DNA of 64,000 nucleotides from Hyphomicrobiales bacterium. GTDB lineage: Bacteria; Pseudomonadota; Alphaproteobacteria; Rhizobiales; NORP267. Each line of letters opens with the position of its first letter. Positions within the stretch are counted from its first letter, which is position 1. This document shows positions 7,956-18,086 of the stretch, in pieces. The DNA is taken from contig JAJFHA010000024.1 of assembly GCA_021775875.1 (NCBI GenBank), positions 1-64,000 of the forward strand, read 5' to 3'. The position numbers were made by a program, and so were the translations under genes. The notes beneath the pieces were generated by a model that was given only the letters and a program-made list of their open reading frames with translations, ran no database searches and was not told where the DNA came from.

Positions 7956-9007
7956 CGGACAAAAAGCCTGTCGACATTGATTTCATCAGGGAGCGGGGTT
8001 TGGTGCACAATAAAATCGCTGAATTGTTGTGCATACCAGGGCGCATGCAGTGATCCTTTTGAGCCGAGCCCGTTGAAAAACCCAAGCCGACCGTGTTCCG
8101 GATGCAAGCCGATATAGGCTTTGCTTTCCTTGATGATCGGGCGCACCGCCGCTTTGTGATCCAGTACCGTATAGGGAATTCGAAAAAATTCTTTCAGCCG
8201 ACGCTCAATATCATCACGCGCCGCCGCATTTGGCGCTTGATCCAGATTTTCCCAATCATAGGTTGAGCCGATCCGGAATATTTCGGGGTCAGCGGTCGGT
8301 GCAATCCAGATACCCCGATGCAGGCAGAGTGAGGGCACGGATGCGTGAAACCGCACCGTCAGAATATCACCCTTGGCGGCGATGAAAGGCATCTGGGAAA
8401 AATATGGATTGGTTGTAGCGGCATGCCCTTCACAGGAAACAAGAAGGCGGGTCTGATGATTGCCAACCGAAACTCCGTTTGCGTTGATTGACACATCTTT
8501 CAGCCAATCGAGCTTCATTGGTTCCCATGCCAACACCGCCCGCGACGCTTCCAGATACGCCGCTACATCAAGTTGCGCCGCGTGCATTGCAAAACCACCC
8601 CTCTCGGTTTCCGCCAGATCGGGATCGAGTAATGGAGCAGAAACCGGGACAACCAGGCGCGATTGGTATTCGGGACGTTGCCCACGCTTGGCCCAGTTTT
8701 CCTGTTCGTCGTCCGATTTGAATAGCCGGATCGCGGTCCGTTCGTTAAAAAAAAGCTGGCTGGTGCGCCGCTCAATTGATCTATAAAAATTCCGAGCCAC
8801 AGGCAGGAATTCATCATATCGCCAACTTAATACCATCCGCATACCGGTGATAGGGGTGATCAACCCGGCCGCGATTTTTGACGATGTGACGGCTTCATTG
8901 GTGTCGATGATCAGGATCCGTTGTCCGGCCTCCTGCAAGTGCCAGGCGAGCGTTGTGCCAGCCAATCCCTGACCAACAATTATGACATCCCATGTTGTTC
9001 CCGCCAT
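7952..9007 (-). CDS. FAD-dependent oxidoreductase resembling the MnmC1 (cmnm5U demodifying) domain
   Basis: A 351-residue protein of the DAO/glycine-oxidase flavoprotein fold. The N-terminal dinucleotide motif VGQGLAG is at residues 11-17, with acidic LIIDTN closing the first beta-alpha-beta unit. Near the C-terminus, RPIIKES followed by FNGLGSKGSLHAPWYAQ resembles the GLGSRG-type segment of MnmC's oxidoreductase domain. MnmC1 removes the carboxymethyl group of cmnm5s2U34 to leave nm5s2U34. The protein is free-standing, without the usual MnmC methyltransferase domain, but overlaps a YtqB/MnmM-type methyltransferase gene. A D-amino-acid or glycine oxidase function is the alternative. Confidence 0.75.
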   Translation of the reverse strand: MAGTTWDVIIVGQGLAGTTLAWHLQEAGQRILIIDTNEAVTSSKIAAGLITPITGMRMVLSWRYDEFLPVARNFYRSIERRTSQLFFNERTAIRLFKSDDEQENWAKRGQRPEYQSRLVVPVSAPLLDPDLAETERGGFAMHAAQLDVAAYLEASRAVLAWEPMKLDWLKDVSINANGVSVGNHQTRLLVSCEGHAATTNPYFSQMPFIAAKGDILTVRFHASVPSLCLHRGIWIAPTADPEIFRIGSTYDWENLDQAPNAAARDDIERRLKEFFRIPYTVLDHKAAVRPIIKESKAYIGLHPEHGRLGFFNGLGSKGSLHAPWYAQQFSDFIVHQTPLPDEINVDRLFVR

Positions 9008-9018
9008 GCCCGTCGATC

Positions 9019-9912
9019 CTAAGTCGTCACCCTGGCTTTTGTTTTTTTCAGGTTCAAAAGGTTTCCCACCAGAATCAAGGCTGCGCCGGTCGCCGTATAA
9101 ATATCGATCACTTCGCTATAGACCGCCCATCCCGCCAATGCCGTCAATGGCACCCGCAGGAAATCCATTGGGACAACAATGGTCGCATCCGCGTAAGTCA
9201 TAGCTTTCGCCATGCAGAAATGGGAGAATGTGCCGCAGACTGCGACAACGAAAACCCAACCCCAAAGATCGTTGGGAACAGGTTTCCAGAAATAAATTGC
9301 CGGGATGATGCCGATAATGGTTTGAATGACCAGCATCCAGAAAATGATCCGCACCACGCTATCTGTACGTGTCAGCGATTTCACTAAAATGATAGATATG
9401 CTGAACCCGATTGCTGCGAGCAGGGATATCGCTTGCCCGGTTCCAATATTGCCAGATCCTGGGCGAACAATAATCAACACACCAATCAGGCCCAATATAA
9501 CAGCCGCCAATTTCCACCGGCTCATTTTTTCGCCAAGGAATATGACCGCCAGCAAAGCGGTCCAGATTGGCATGGTGAATTCAATTGAGACCACCTGGGC
9601 AAGCGGGATCAGGGTGACCGCGATCAGCCAGGCATATTGGGCCCCGTAATGAACTGCGTTGCGCCAGATATGTTGCCAGGGATGCTTGGTTTTCATGGCG
9701 CCATACCCGCCAGCTGAAAATACCAACGGCTGCAACAAAACAAAACCGATGACAGAGCGCAGCACCATCACCTGAAATGCGCTCAATTGGCTGACGGCTT
9801 CGCGGCCTGCGACGGCCATGGTAACCATGGCCGCCAACCACCCGGCCATCCACAACGCGGCCTTGAACAGATCGTCGCCTGAATTGCGTGAAGACGAATT
9901 TGAAACGGTCAT
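9019..9912 (-). CDS. EamA/DMT-family permease
   Basis: A 10-helix drug/metabolite transporter of about 297 residues with the two EamA repeats. The first repeat ends in LAVIFLGEKMSRWKLAAVILGL, split here as IFLGEKMSRWK and AVILGLIGV, a typical EamA helix 4-5 junction. The ATG at 9912 gives the usual family length; a TTG at 9969 would add 19 residues. Substrate cannot be predicted. It lies 11 bases downstream of the MnmC1-like gene start in the same direction and may share its transcript. Confidence 0.85.
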   Translation of the reverse strand: MTVSNSSSRNSGDDLFKAALWMAGWLAAMVTMAVAGREAVSQLSAFQVMVLRSVIGFVLLQPLVFSAGGYGAMKTKHPWQHIWRNAVHYGAQYAWLIAVTLIPLAQVVSIEFTMPIWTALLAVIFLGEKMSRWKLAAVILGLIGVLIIVRPGSGNIGTGQAISLLAAIGFSISIILVKSLTRTDSVVRIIFWMLVIQTIIGIIPAIYFWKPVPNDLWGWVFVVAVCGTFSHFCMAKAMTYADATIVVPMDFLRVPLTALAGWAVYSEVIDIYTATGAALILVGNLLNLKKTKARVTT

Positions 9913-10064
9913 GAATTGGTTCGCTAAATAACTTGTATCAATGCGACGGCCCGAATTTGAGAAATACAAACAGACCCGTAATTTTACCAGTCTAAACTGC
10001 GTTGATAATATTAAATAGTGATTTGCTGCCGGTCAGAGATGTTGATCGGCGGAAATTTTCAAGA

Positions 10065-10099
10065 CCCCGAAGCCGGCGTAATGTCGCCAGGCTTCAGGG
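10065..10099 (-). terminator. stem-loop after the chemoreceptor gene
   Basis: In the minus direction CCCTGAAGCC pairs with GGCTTCGGGG (10 bp, one G-U), with an inner GGCG/CGCC pairing. It begins 27 bases after the chemoreceptor stop. No clear U-tract follows, so it may act as a 3' stabiliser or a weak terminator. Confidence 0.45.
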
Positions 10100-10125
10100 T
10101 GATTGAGATCGACGGCAGCTCTGGC

Positions 10126-12246
10126 CTAGGCAGACCGCACGTTGGAAGTGAATTTGCCGACCTCGGTTTTCAATGTCTCGGACAAATTCATAAGATCGTT
10201 AGCCGAACTCATAACCTGGCTTGAAGCCGCACCGGCTTCCTGGGAAGACTGGGTTACACCTGAAATGTTGGATGTAACTTCCTGTGTGCCCGATGCGGCT
10301 TCCTGAACATTGCGGGCAATTTCCTGTGTCGCCGCGCCCTGCTCTTCCATTGCGGCAGCGATGGATGTTGAAATTTCCTCGACCTCGCCAATGACCTTTC
10401 CAATGCTGCCCATGGAAATAACGGCCTGGTGCGTTGCCTTCTGGATGGCTTCGATATGAAGCGTGATCTCTTCCGTTGCGTTGGCAGTTTGACCGGCCAG
10501 TCCTTTTACTTCGGACGCAACCACGGCAAAGCCTTTGCCGGCTTCCCCGGCACGCGCAGATTCAATCGTTGCATTGAGCGCCAGAAGGTTGGTCTGATCG
10601 GCAATCTCGGAAATCATCGCAACGACCTCTCCGATCTTGTCAGCGGTCCCGGCAAGAGCTTTCATTTCGGTGCCGGTTTTCTCAACCTCTGATACGGCGG
10701 CCTTGGCTGTTTTCGAGGCTGAACTCACCTGCATATTGATTTCACCGATTGAGCTGGACATTTCCTGGCTGGCGGCGGCGACGGTTTGCACATTGACGGA
10801 TGCTTCTTCAGAAGCAGCGGCAACGGCGGTCGCCTGGCTACTGGTTTCATCCGAGATACTGGTCATTGTCTGGGCAGTGCCTTGAAGTTCTTGAGACGCA
10901 GATGCGACAGATTCAACGATCCCGCCAATACTGGAATCAAAGTCATCCGCCATCTGGTGCATCAATTGGCGTTTCTCTTCTTCTGCTCTTTGCTTTTGTT
11001 GATCCTGATCAGCTTCGAGTTCCCGATTTTGCATGGCGTTTGATTTGAAGATCTGTACGGCCGCACTCATTTCACCAATTTCATCTTTGCGGTCCTGTGC
11101 CGGGACTTCTGTTTCAAGGTGGCCCTCGGAAATTTGCAACATTGCACCGGCCATTTTCTGCAATGGGGTGGAGATTGCACGAACAGAGAAGATCGAAATC
11201 ATAGCGCCCGATACGAGGCCGATGGCCAACAAGACCCATTGAATCAGGAGCAATTCAGAAATGTTGGCGGCATTCTCTTCTGAGTCTGCAGCCAAGGCAG
11301 ATTGCTGATGCTTGACCATCCCACCAATTCGGGTCCCGTCTTCCTGTATTTCACCTTCGAGAATTGTAAGGAGCCGCGCCGCGCGTGGGGCAGCTTCGTT
11401 GAGAAGAACATAATTTGCCATGTTCCATTGCGCGGACCCTCGTATTTCAAATATTGTGGCTGGCAGAGCGGCAAAAATTGTACGGGCTTCAGAAAAGGTT
11501 TCAAACAATACCCTTTGTCCCGAGGACATTAAATTTGTTGATCCTGCAAGGTCGTTAAACCGCCGCTCGTTTTTGACCCACAATTCATTAAATTGTGCGG
11601 CGAATTTTTCTTCGCCTGTAATGAGGTAAGCCCGGATGTTGGCCAAGCCCAACCCGAGTGTTCCGCGAACATCGGCCATCATGCCAAGAAATTGCACCCG
11701 GTTTCCAAATGCAGCTTCGTTGTTCTCCAACTCCAAATCGATCATGCCGGTAATCGCAGATGCCATTGCGGCTGCGCGCGGAGCTGCTTCATTGTTAAGA
11801 ATTTCAAGAGCTGGTTGCTCTTCGCTTGAATTTGAGATCGCCTCAACGCGTGTTTGGATTAGCTCAAATTCGTCCAGGACTGTTTTAAACTCCTCCCACA
11901 GGGCGATATCTTCTTGATTTGCCCAGTCAGTAGAAAATTCGTCCATGGCGTGGCGTGAATGCGCTATATCTTCCCAGATTAATATTCTGTCGGCTTTGAA
12001 CGAAGGGTTTCCCGATATCATCCAGCCCCGCAAAGCTGCGAATGAAGCGTTAATATCGTTTGTCAGGTGGCTACTGGCTTCAGCGGTCGGTGTCCGCACT
12101 TCCACAATTCTATCTGTCGTCTGTTCTATATGCGTGACTTCCCATATGGTCACGCTGACTGCAGCGACAAGAAGAAATATAAATAGCGCATAGCCTGCAA
12201 TCAGACGTTGCGATATTTTCAAATTGAATTTTAACAGGGATGTCAT
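10126..12246 (-). CDS. methyl-accepting chemotaxis protein with a long helical periplasmic sensor
   Basis: A 706-residue chemoreceptor. The N-terminal membrane helix ([16 protein letters not shown]) is followed by a periplasmic all-helical sensor of about 300 residues. The sensor contains two copies of NEAAPRAA, consistent with a bimodular helical-bundle sensor. A second membrane helix lies near 332-354, then a HAMP domain with [10 protein letters not shown]. The cytoplasmic coiled coil carries the kinase-contacting tip [20 protein letters not shown] near residue 560. The ATG at 12246 is chosen because GAAAGG lies just upstream and the first membrane helix follows directly. No che genes are nearby, so it is an orphan receptor. 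The ligand is unknown. Confidence 0.92.
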   Translation of the reverse strand: MTSLLKFNLKISQRLIAGYALFIFLLVAAVSVTIWEVTHIEQTTDRIVEVRTPTAEASSHLTNDINASFAALRGWMISGNPSFKADRILIWEDIAHSRHAMDEFSTDWANQEDIALWEEFKTVLDEFELIQTRVEAISNSSEEQPALEILNNEAAPRAAAMASAITGMIDLELENNEAAFGNRVQFLGMMADVRGTLGLGLANIRAYLITGEEKFAAQFNELWVKNERRFNDLAGSTNLMSSGQRVLFETFSEARTIFAALPATIFEIRGSAQWNMANYVLLNEAAPRAARLLTILEGEIQEDGTRIGGMVKHQQSALAADSEENAANISELLLIQWVLLAIGLVSGAMISIFSVRAISTPLQKMAGAMLQISEGHLETEVPAQDRKDEIGEMSAAVQIFKSNAMQNRELEADQDQQKQRAEEEKRQLMHQMADDFDSSIGGIVESVASASQELQGTAQTMTSISDETSSQATAVAAASEEASVNVQTVAAASQEMSSSIGEINMQVSSASKTAKAAVSEVEKTGTEMKALAGTADKIGEVVAMISEIADQTNLLALNATIESARAGEAGKGFAVVASEVKGLAGQTANATEEITLHIEAIQKATHQAVISMGSIGKVIGEVEEISTSIAAAMEEQGAATQEIARNVQEAASGTQEVTSNISGVTQSSQEAGAASSQVMSSANDLMNLSETLKTEVGKFTSNVRSA

Positions 12247-12390
12247 TGGAAAACCTTTCGTGCCCGCGAACATATTGTTCTGCATAGAGAAAAGGCCTTT
12301 ATGCTTAAAATTTTGATAATGGTTGCTACTTCCCTAACGTTAAAGTTGTGGAGATACAGGCAGCAAAGCTGGCCAGCGTTTGTTTTGGGG

Positions 12391-13911
12391 TTATGTCTTT
12401 TCAGAAAAAAGGTCGGCATAATCTGATCGAAGCGCCTGTTTCTGCACCTTTCCCATGGTATTTCTGGGCAATTCAGCCACAAAAATCACCTTTTTTGGTT
12501 GTTTGAATCTGGCAATTCTATCGGCGAGAAAATCCGTGATTATTTCCGCTGTTACAGTGGCGCTCGCCTCTCGCACCACAATCGCTGTAACCCCTTCACC
12601 AAAATCCGGATGTGGGACACCGATCACAGCTGATTCCCTGACACCGTCTATGAGGTCGATCTCGCTCTCGATTTCTTTGGGATAGACATTGAAGCCGCCT
12701 GAAATCACCAGGTCTTTGGCGCGTCCGACAATCGCAATGCGCCCATCCTTGTCCATGGTCGCCACATCGCCGGTTATGAAAAATCCGTCATCGCGAAATT
12801 CTTCTGCGGTCTTTTCCGGCAGACCCCAATAGCCTTTGAAGACGTTCGGTCCCTTGATTTCAAGAACACCCGGATCACCCGTTTCAATTTCTTTTCCGGC
12901 CTCATCGGCAACCCGCGCTTCAATTCCGGGCAAGGCAAAGCCAACACCGCCAGCGATTCGTTCCCCATGATATGGATTTGAGGTGATCATGCCGGCTTCG
13001 GTCATGCCGTAGCGCTCAAGAATGATATGCCCGGTGCGGGTTTCAAAAAGATCGAAGGTCTCGGAAAGCAAAGGTGCTGATCCTGCCAGAAACAGGCGCA
13101 TGTTCTTGCATTGCTCACGGCCAAAACGCGGGACATCAAGCAACCGGGTATAAAAGGTCGGAACGCCCATCATAACTGTACATTCAGGTAATGCCGCCAG
13201 CACCGGATCGATCTCGAATTTATTGTGAAAGATCACAGACGATCCGTTCAGCAAAGCACAATGCAGAGCGACAAACAGGCCGTGGACATGAAAAATCGGC
13301 AACACATGCAGCAACACATCGCCCGGTTCCCAAGCCCAATATTCGTGAATCACAAGAGCGTTGGACGCCAGATTGTCATGGCTGAGCATGGCGCCTTTTG
13401 GCTTGCCCGTGGTGCCGGATGTATAAAGGATAGCCGCGATATCATCTTTGTCGCGGGCCGCTATCTCAAAGTCCGGGGCGATATTCGAGGCCTGCTCGAT
13501 AAGGGTGCCATGCCCGTCACTATCGAGGGTGAGGATGGTTTCGACCTGATGCGTCGCGCCAATGTCGCCGATGATTTTCAATGCGTCCGGGCGACACACA
13601 ATCAAAGTTGGCTTGGCATCCCCCACCAGAAAATCAATTTCCGCTGGCATATAACCGGTATTCAGCGGAATGAAGACAGCGCCCATCCGCAGACAAGCAA
13701 GGTAAAGCACCACTGCTTCCGGAGATTTATCCACCTGCACGATAACCCGGTCACCGGTCGCCACGCCGCTCTGTTTCAGGATTGCTGCATATCTGGCGGT
13801 CGCATCGTCCAGCGCGGCATAGCGCAACTCACCGCGATCATGGTGCAGAAAAACGGCGCTGCCAGAATTTGGAAACCGGCTTTGCAACAGCAGGTACAGA
13901 TTGTCAGACAT
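12391..13911 (-). CDS. matB: malonyl-CoA synthetase (MatB-type AMP-forming ligase)
   Basis: A 506-residue ANL-superfamily ligase. The phosphate-binding loop LYTSGTTGKPKGAM lies near residue 160, RYGMTEAGM is motif A5, TGDVATMDKDGR is A7-A8, and NTMGKVQK carries the catalytic lysine near the C-terminus. The N-terminal NLYLLLQSRFP and the HGLFVALHCALLNGS region are typical of malonate-CoA ligases. It would convert malonate, ATP and CoA to malonyl-CoA. It lies downstream of an M20 amidohydrolase gene on the same strand. Such a pair could release and activate malonate from ureidomalonate-like intermediates. Other short dicarboxylates are possible substrates. Confidence 0.8.
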   Translation of the reverse strand: MSDNLYLLLQSRFPNSGSAVFLHHDRGELRYAALDDATARYAAILKQSGVATGDRVIVQVDKSPEAVVLYLACLRMGAVFIPLNTGYMPAEIDFLVGDAKPTLIVCRPDALKIIGDIGATHQVETILTLDSDGHGTLIEQASNIAPDFEIAARDKDDIAAILYTSGTTGKPKGAMLSHDNLASNALVIHEYWAWEPGDVLLHVLPIFHVHGLFVALHCALLNGSSVIFHNKFEIDPVLAALPECTVMMGVPTFYTRLLDVPRFGREQCKNMRLFLAGSAPLLSETFDLFETRTGHIILERYGMTEAGMITSNPYHGERIAGGVGFALPGIEARVADEAGKEIETGDPGVLEIKGPNVFKGYWGLPEKTAEEFRDDGFFITGDVATMDKDGRIAIVGRAKDLVISGGFNVYPKEIESEIDLIDGVRESAVIGVPHPDFGEGVTAIVVREASATVTAEIITDFLADRIARFKQPKKVIFVAELPRNTMGKVQKQALRSDYADLFSEKT

Positions 13912-13951
13912 GAAGGAATTGCTTTCTGGGAGCGATATTGAACGGAATTTC

Positions 13952-15199
13952 CTAATCGACAATCTCTGCTGTTTCAAGCACAGCATGCAGCAGCACATCG
14001 GTGCCAGCCGTCGCCCATTCAACGGATATTTCTTCATCTTCATTGTGGCTGAGGCCGTCGACGCAGGGGCACATGATCATCGAGGTGGGGGCCACTGCAT
14101 TGATCCAGCAGGCATCATGCCCGGCCCCTGAAACCAGATCCCGGTGGGCATAGCCAAGCCGCTCGGCGGCATTGCGCACAGCAGCAACGCATCCGGCGTC
14201 GAAGGTGATTGGATCAAAGCCGCCAACAATTTCAATCTCCAGACCGAGACCATCTTTATCGCAAATTTCTTTTGCCCCGGCACGCAACCGTGCTTCCATA
14301 TCTTCAAGCACCGCAAGATCGGGAGACCGGAAATCAACCGTGAACACAACACGGCCAGGAATGATATTGCGTGAATTTGGATAGACGTCGCAATGCCCGA
14401 TCGCCCCGACCGCATTTGGGGCATGCGAGAGCGCAATATCATCCACCAGGATCGTTATTCTGGCCATGCCGAGCCCGGCATTCTTGCGCATCGGCATAGG
14501 CGTTGAGCCGGTATGGCTTTCCGTGCCGGTGACCGTGATCTGTATCCATTTCAGACCCTGACCATGGGTCACGACGCCGATATCCTTGCCTTCGTCTTCG
14601 AGGATAGGACCCTGTTCAATATGCAATTCAAACATGGCGTGCATTTGGCGATCACCCACTGTTTCTTTGCCGCGCCATCCAACATTTTCCAGCGCCTCTC
14701 CCATGGTGACACCATCAGCATCTTCACGCGAATAAGCCCAGCTTTGCGTAAATTTTCCGGCGAAAACCCCCGACGCCATCATCGCCGGAGCAAACCGGGT
14801 GCCTTCTTCGTTGGTCCAGTTGACCACTACAATCGGATGCCTGGTCTTAATGTCGAGATCGTTGAGGGTGCGGATCAATTCCAGCCCGCCGAGCACGCCG
14901 AGAATGCCGTCATATTTACCGCCCGTCGGCTGGGTATCCAGATGCGACCCCACATAGACCGGCAGGGCGTCGGGGTCAGTACCAGCGCGTTTGGCGAACA
15001 TCGTTCCCATCTGGTCGAGGCCCATTTCAAGACCCGCCTCTTCGCACCATTTTTGGAACAGCGCACGGCCCTCGCCATCTTCTGCCGTTAAGGTCTGGCG
15101 ATTGTTGCCGCCCCGGATACCGGGTCCGATTTTAGCCATCTCCATCAACGAATCCCAAAGCCGCGCCCCGTCGATCCGTAAGTTGCTCTCTAACGCCAT
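13952..15199 (-). CDS. M20-family N-carbamoyl-amino-acid/ureido-acid amidohydrolase
   Basis: A 415-residue binuclear metal hydrolase of the allantoate amidohydrolase / beta-ureidopropionase / N-carbamoyl-L-amino-acid hydrolase group. Metal ligands are visible in order: His86 (GSHLDT), Asp97 (KYDG), Glu132 (NEEGTRF), His193 (ELHIEQGP) and His385 (GLSHNEDE). Family members split ureido groups to amine, CO2 and ammonia. Divergent transcription from a nucleobase-type ABC importer and CodA-like deaminase, with RutE nearby, favours a role in pyrimidine-like catabolism. It is probably co-transcribed with the malonyl-CoA synthetase gene 40 bases downstream. Exact substrate undetermined. Confidence 0.85.
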   Translation of the reverse strand: MALESNLRIDGARLWDSLMEMAKIGPGIRGGNNRQTLTAEDGEGRALFQKWCEEAGLEMGLDQMGTMFAKRAGTDPDALPVYVGSHLDTQPTGGKYDGILGVLGGLELIRTLNDLDIKTRHPIVVVNWTNEEGTRFAPAMMASGVFAGKFTQSWAYSREDADGVTMGEALENVGWRGKETVGDRQMHAMFELHIEQGPILEDEGKDIGVVTHGQGLKWIQITVTGTESHTGSTPMPMRKNAGLGMARITILVDDIALSHAPNAVGAIGHCDVYPNSRNIIPGRVVFTVDFRSPDLAVLEDMEARLRAGAKEICDKDGLGLEIEIVGGFDPITFDAGCVAAVRNAAERLGYAHRDLVSGAGHDACWINAVAPTSMIMCPCVDGLSHNEDEEISVEWATAGTDVLLHAVLETAEIVD

Positions 15200-15440
15200 T
15201 AGTCATGTTCCCCCTGCAAACTTATCCCCATCTTGTCCTGCCTGTTCTGATCTGCAGCGACGATTGGTATGGACTCATTGGAATCCATGTTAGTGATCGT
15301 AATAAGGCAACGTCAAATCGATTCCGGCATCGCTGGATGGACAGACAGGCCGACAGGTAACAGGTATAGAAGCCCGGCGGGACGGAAAAAGAATTTCAAG
15401 CTCATGCCGGGCAAGGTCAGACAGAAACCCGGAGGGAAGA

Positions 15441-16430
15441 ATGGTAAAGAATTTATCCATGAACATAACGCGCCGGACGCTTTTGGCGGGCGCCGCAGGC
15501 ACCGCCGCGATGAGCGTTCTGCCGACATGGGCAGTAGCAGGTGATCTGAGCGTGGCAGCGATTTATACGCTCCCCGTCGAGCAGCAATGGATCGGCCGTA
15601 TCCACAAAGCGCTGAATGCCGCGACCGGTATTTCCTATGAATATTCCGAAAATGTATCGAACACCGATTACGAGCGTGTGATGCGCGAATATGCGGAAAA
15701 AGGCGTCAAGCTGATTGTCGGCGAAGCTTTCTCCGTTGAAACCGGTGCCCGTAAAGTGGCGGCGGATTATCCAGATGTTGCGATGCTGCTCGGATCGTCC
15801 TTTGGCCCCGAAGCGCCGAATTTTTCCGTGTTTGATAATTTCATCCACGAACCAAGCTATCTGACCGGCATGATTGCTGGTGCTGAAACCAAATCCAATC
15901 TGATTGGCATGGTCGGCGGCTTCGCCATTCCGGAAGTGAACCGGCTCATGCATGCTTTCATGGCGGGTGCGCTTTCGGTCAATGCCGATGTTAAGTTCCT
16001 GGTGACCTTCATCAATTCCTGGTACGACCCGCCGAAGGCCAAGGAATCCGCTTTCGCAATGATCGACAAGGGCGCGGACGTTATGTATGCCGAGCGTTTT
16101 GGGGTATCTGACGCAGCACAAGAACGTGGCATCAAGGCCATCGGCAACGTCATCGATACAGCAAGCGATTATCCGGGCACCATCCTGGCCAGCGCCATCT
16201 GGCACATGGAACCAACCGTCAACGCCGCCATCGCCGCCGTTAAGGGCGGCACTTTCACGGCCGAGGATTACGGTATCTACAGCTACATGCAGCATGGCGG
16301 CGGCAGCGTCATTTTTGACGAAACCCTGGTGCCTGCTGAAATGGTGGCGCAGGTAACGGCCAAAGAGGCGGCGATCAAGGACGGTTCCTTCGTTGTCGAA
16401 ATTGACAACGAAGAGCCTGTATCCAGCTAA
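15441..16430 (+). CDS. BMP-family ABC transporter substrate-binding protein (nucleoside/nucleobase type)
   Basis: A 329-residue periplasmic binding protein of the Bmp/Med family. The N-terminus carries NITRRTLLAGAAG followed by a hydrophobic stretch and AVAG, a twin-arginine-like signal peptide. The binding fold contains GVKLIVGEAF and DYPDVAMLLG, as in purine/nucleoside receptors. GGAGGG lies seven bases before the ATG at 15441. It heads an operon with one double-ATPase and two permease genes, the standard nucleoside-importer arrangement, and is transcribed away from the M20 hydrolase gene across a 241-base divergent promoter region. Confidence 0.88.
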   Translation: MVKNLSMNITRRTLLAGAAGTAAMSVLPTWAVAGDLSVAAIYTLPVEQQWIGRIHKALNAATGISYEYSENVSNTDYERVMREYAEKGVKLIVGEAFSVETGARKVAADYPDVAMLLGSSFGPEAPNFSVFDNFIHEPSYLTGMIAGAETKSNLIGMVGGFAIPEVNRLMHAFMAGALSVNADVKFLVTFINSWYDPPKAKESAFAMIDKGADVMYAERFGVSDAAQERGIKAIGNVIDTASDYPGTILASAIWHMEPTVNAAIAAVKGGTFTAEDYGIYSYMQHGGGSVIFDETLVPAEMVAQVTAKEAAIKDGSFVVEIDNEEPVSS

Positions 16431-16505
16431 CCGGAATTGGGTGACCTCGTGGTGGTGTGAATAACATCGTCACGGGGTGCATCCCAGCCGCCAGAGGCCA
16501 ACGTC

Positions 16506-18086
16506 ATGTCGGCAGCCAAACGCACATCTGCGCCTGAAGCCGGCATAGAGCTGCCGGTTATTCTGGAACTGGACAATATCACCAAACGCTTTGGCCCGGT
16601 CATTGCCAATGATGGCATCTCGCTGACATTGCGCCGGGGCGAAGTAGTGGCGCTGCTTGGCGAAAACGGCTCCGGCAAGACCACATTGATGAATGTCCTG
16701 TTCGGTCATTATGTGGCAGAAGACGGCGAAGTTCGGGTCGCAGGCAAAAATGACAACCTTGTTCAGCTCGCCCCAGGCTCGCCCCAGACAGCGCTGGAAG
16801 CTGGCATCGGCATGGTGCACCAGCATTTCACATTGGCCGAAAACCTGACCGGATTTGAAAATATCCTGCTTGGCGTTGAATCCCTTTTCGGGCTGGCCAG
16901 AGGGCGCGGCGCGGCGCGGCAAAAGGTGCAAAATATAGTCAGGGAAAGCGGTCTTGCGGTCGATCTCGATATACGCGTGTCGTCCCTGACTGTTGGCGAG
17001 AAACAGCGCGTCGAGATTTTAAAGGCGCTTTATCGCGATGCCCGGATATTGGTACTGGATGAACCAACTGCCGTTTTGACGCCGCAGGAATCGGAAGGCC
17101 TGTTCGAGATCATCGCAAAACTCTCGGCTGGCGGTCTAGCGGTAATTTTCATCTCTCATAAATTGCATGAAGTGCTGGCCGCATCCCACCGTATGGTCAT
17201 TTTGCGCGGTGGCAAAGTGGCTGGAAAATTGGTCACCGCTGATGCTGATCGCACCATGATCGCGGAAATGATGGTTGGCCGTAGCGTTCCCGGCAGCAAA
17301 CGCAGCGCCATGGCCCCCGGTGAAATTATCCTGAAATTCGACGGTGCGCATGTGGACGGCGTTGATGCCAGGCGTTCTCTGCATAATGCCTCGATAGAAG
17401 TTCGCGAACACGAGATTGTCGGTATCGCTGGCGTTACCGGCAATGGTCAGGCGGCGCTCGCCGCCCTGATTTCCGGGCTGGTGAAACCGGATAAGGGCAG
17501 TGTCCAATTTCTTGGCGAGAGGGTTTCAAAATTTACGCCAAAATCCTTCATGGATGCGGGCATCGGTCGCATCCCCGAAGACCGCCACCATGACGGTGTG
17601 GTCGGTGCCATGTCGGTTGCCGAAAATCTGGCGATTGAAAATCTGGAGGATGGCCGGTTTTCCAGCAATGGCATGTTGCGGTTTGCAGGATTCCGCGAAT
17701 ATGCAGACGCCATGATCGACACATATGACATTCGTTGCTCAGGACCGGACGCTGAAACGCGGCTATTGTCCGGCGGTAATATGCAGAAACTGATTTTGGC
17801 TCGGGTTCTTGATTGTGAACCAAAATTGATCCTCGCCAACCAGCCGACCCGGGGCCTTGATGTGGGCGCACAAACGGATGTGCATAATCGCCTTCTGGCG
17901 GCGCGGGAGCGCGGGGCGGCTATCGTCCTGATCTCGGAAGACCTTGATGAGCTGTTTGCTTTGGCCGACCGGATTGTTGTGATTCATGCCGGTAATCTTG
18001 AAGATGCCGGTGCCATTGAAAATCTAGACCGCACCTCGGTTGGGTTGATGATGGCGGGCCATCAAGACGAGGCGCGTGCGTCATGA
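16506..18086 (+). CDS. ABC transporter ATPase with two nucleotide-binding domains (nucleoside importer)
   Basis: A 526-residue tandem ATPase. Domain 1 has Walker A GENGSGKT at residues 52-59, signature LTVGEKQRVEI and Walker B ILVLDEPTAVL. Domain 2 has the degenerate Walker A GVTGNGQAA, signature LSGGNMQKL and the LANQPTRGLDVGA segment. This asymmetry is typical of sugar- and BMP-type nucleoside importers. The stop overlaps the next permease start by four bases, so the two genes are translationally coupled. It energises uptake through the two permeases that follow. Confidence 0.92.
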   Translation: MSAAKRTSAPEAGIELPVILELDNITKRFGPVIANDGISLTLRRGEVVALLGENGSGKTTLMNVLFGHYVAEDGEVRVAGKNDNLVQLAPGSPQTALEAGIGMVHQHFTLAENLTGFENILLGVESLFGLARGRGAARQKVQNIVRESGLAVDLDIRVSSLTVGEKQRVEILKALYRDARILVLDEPTAVLTPQESEGLFEIIAKLSAGGLAVIFISHKLHEVLAASHRMVILRGGKVAGKLVTADADRTMIAEMMVGRSVPGSKRSAMAPGEIILKFDGAHVDGVDARRSLHNASIEVREHEIVGIAGVTGNGQAALAALISGLVKPDKGSVQFLGERVSKFTPKSFMDAGIGRIPEDRHHDGVVGAMSVAENLAIENLEDGRFSSNGMLRFAGFREYADAMIDTYDIRCSGPDAETRLLSGGNMQKLILARVLDCEPKLILANQPTRGLDVGAQTDVHNRLLAARERGAAIVLISEDLDELFALADRIVVIHAGNLEDAGAIENLDRTSVGLMMAGHQDEARAS

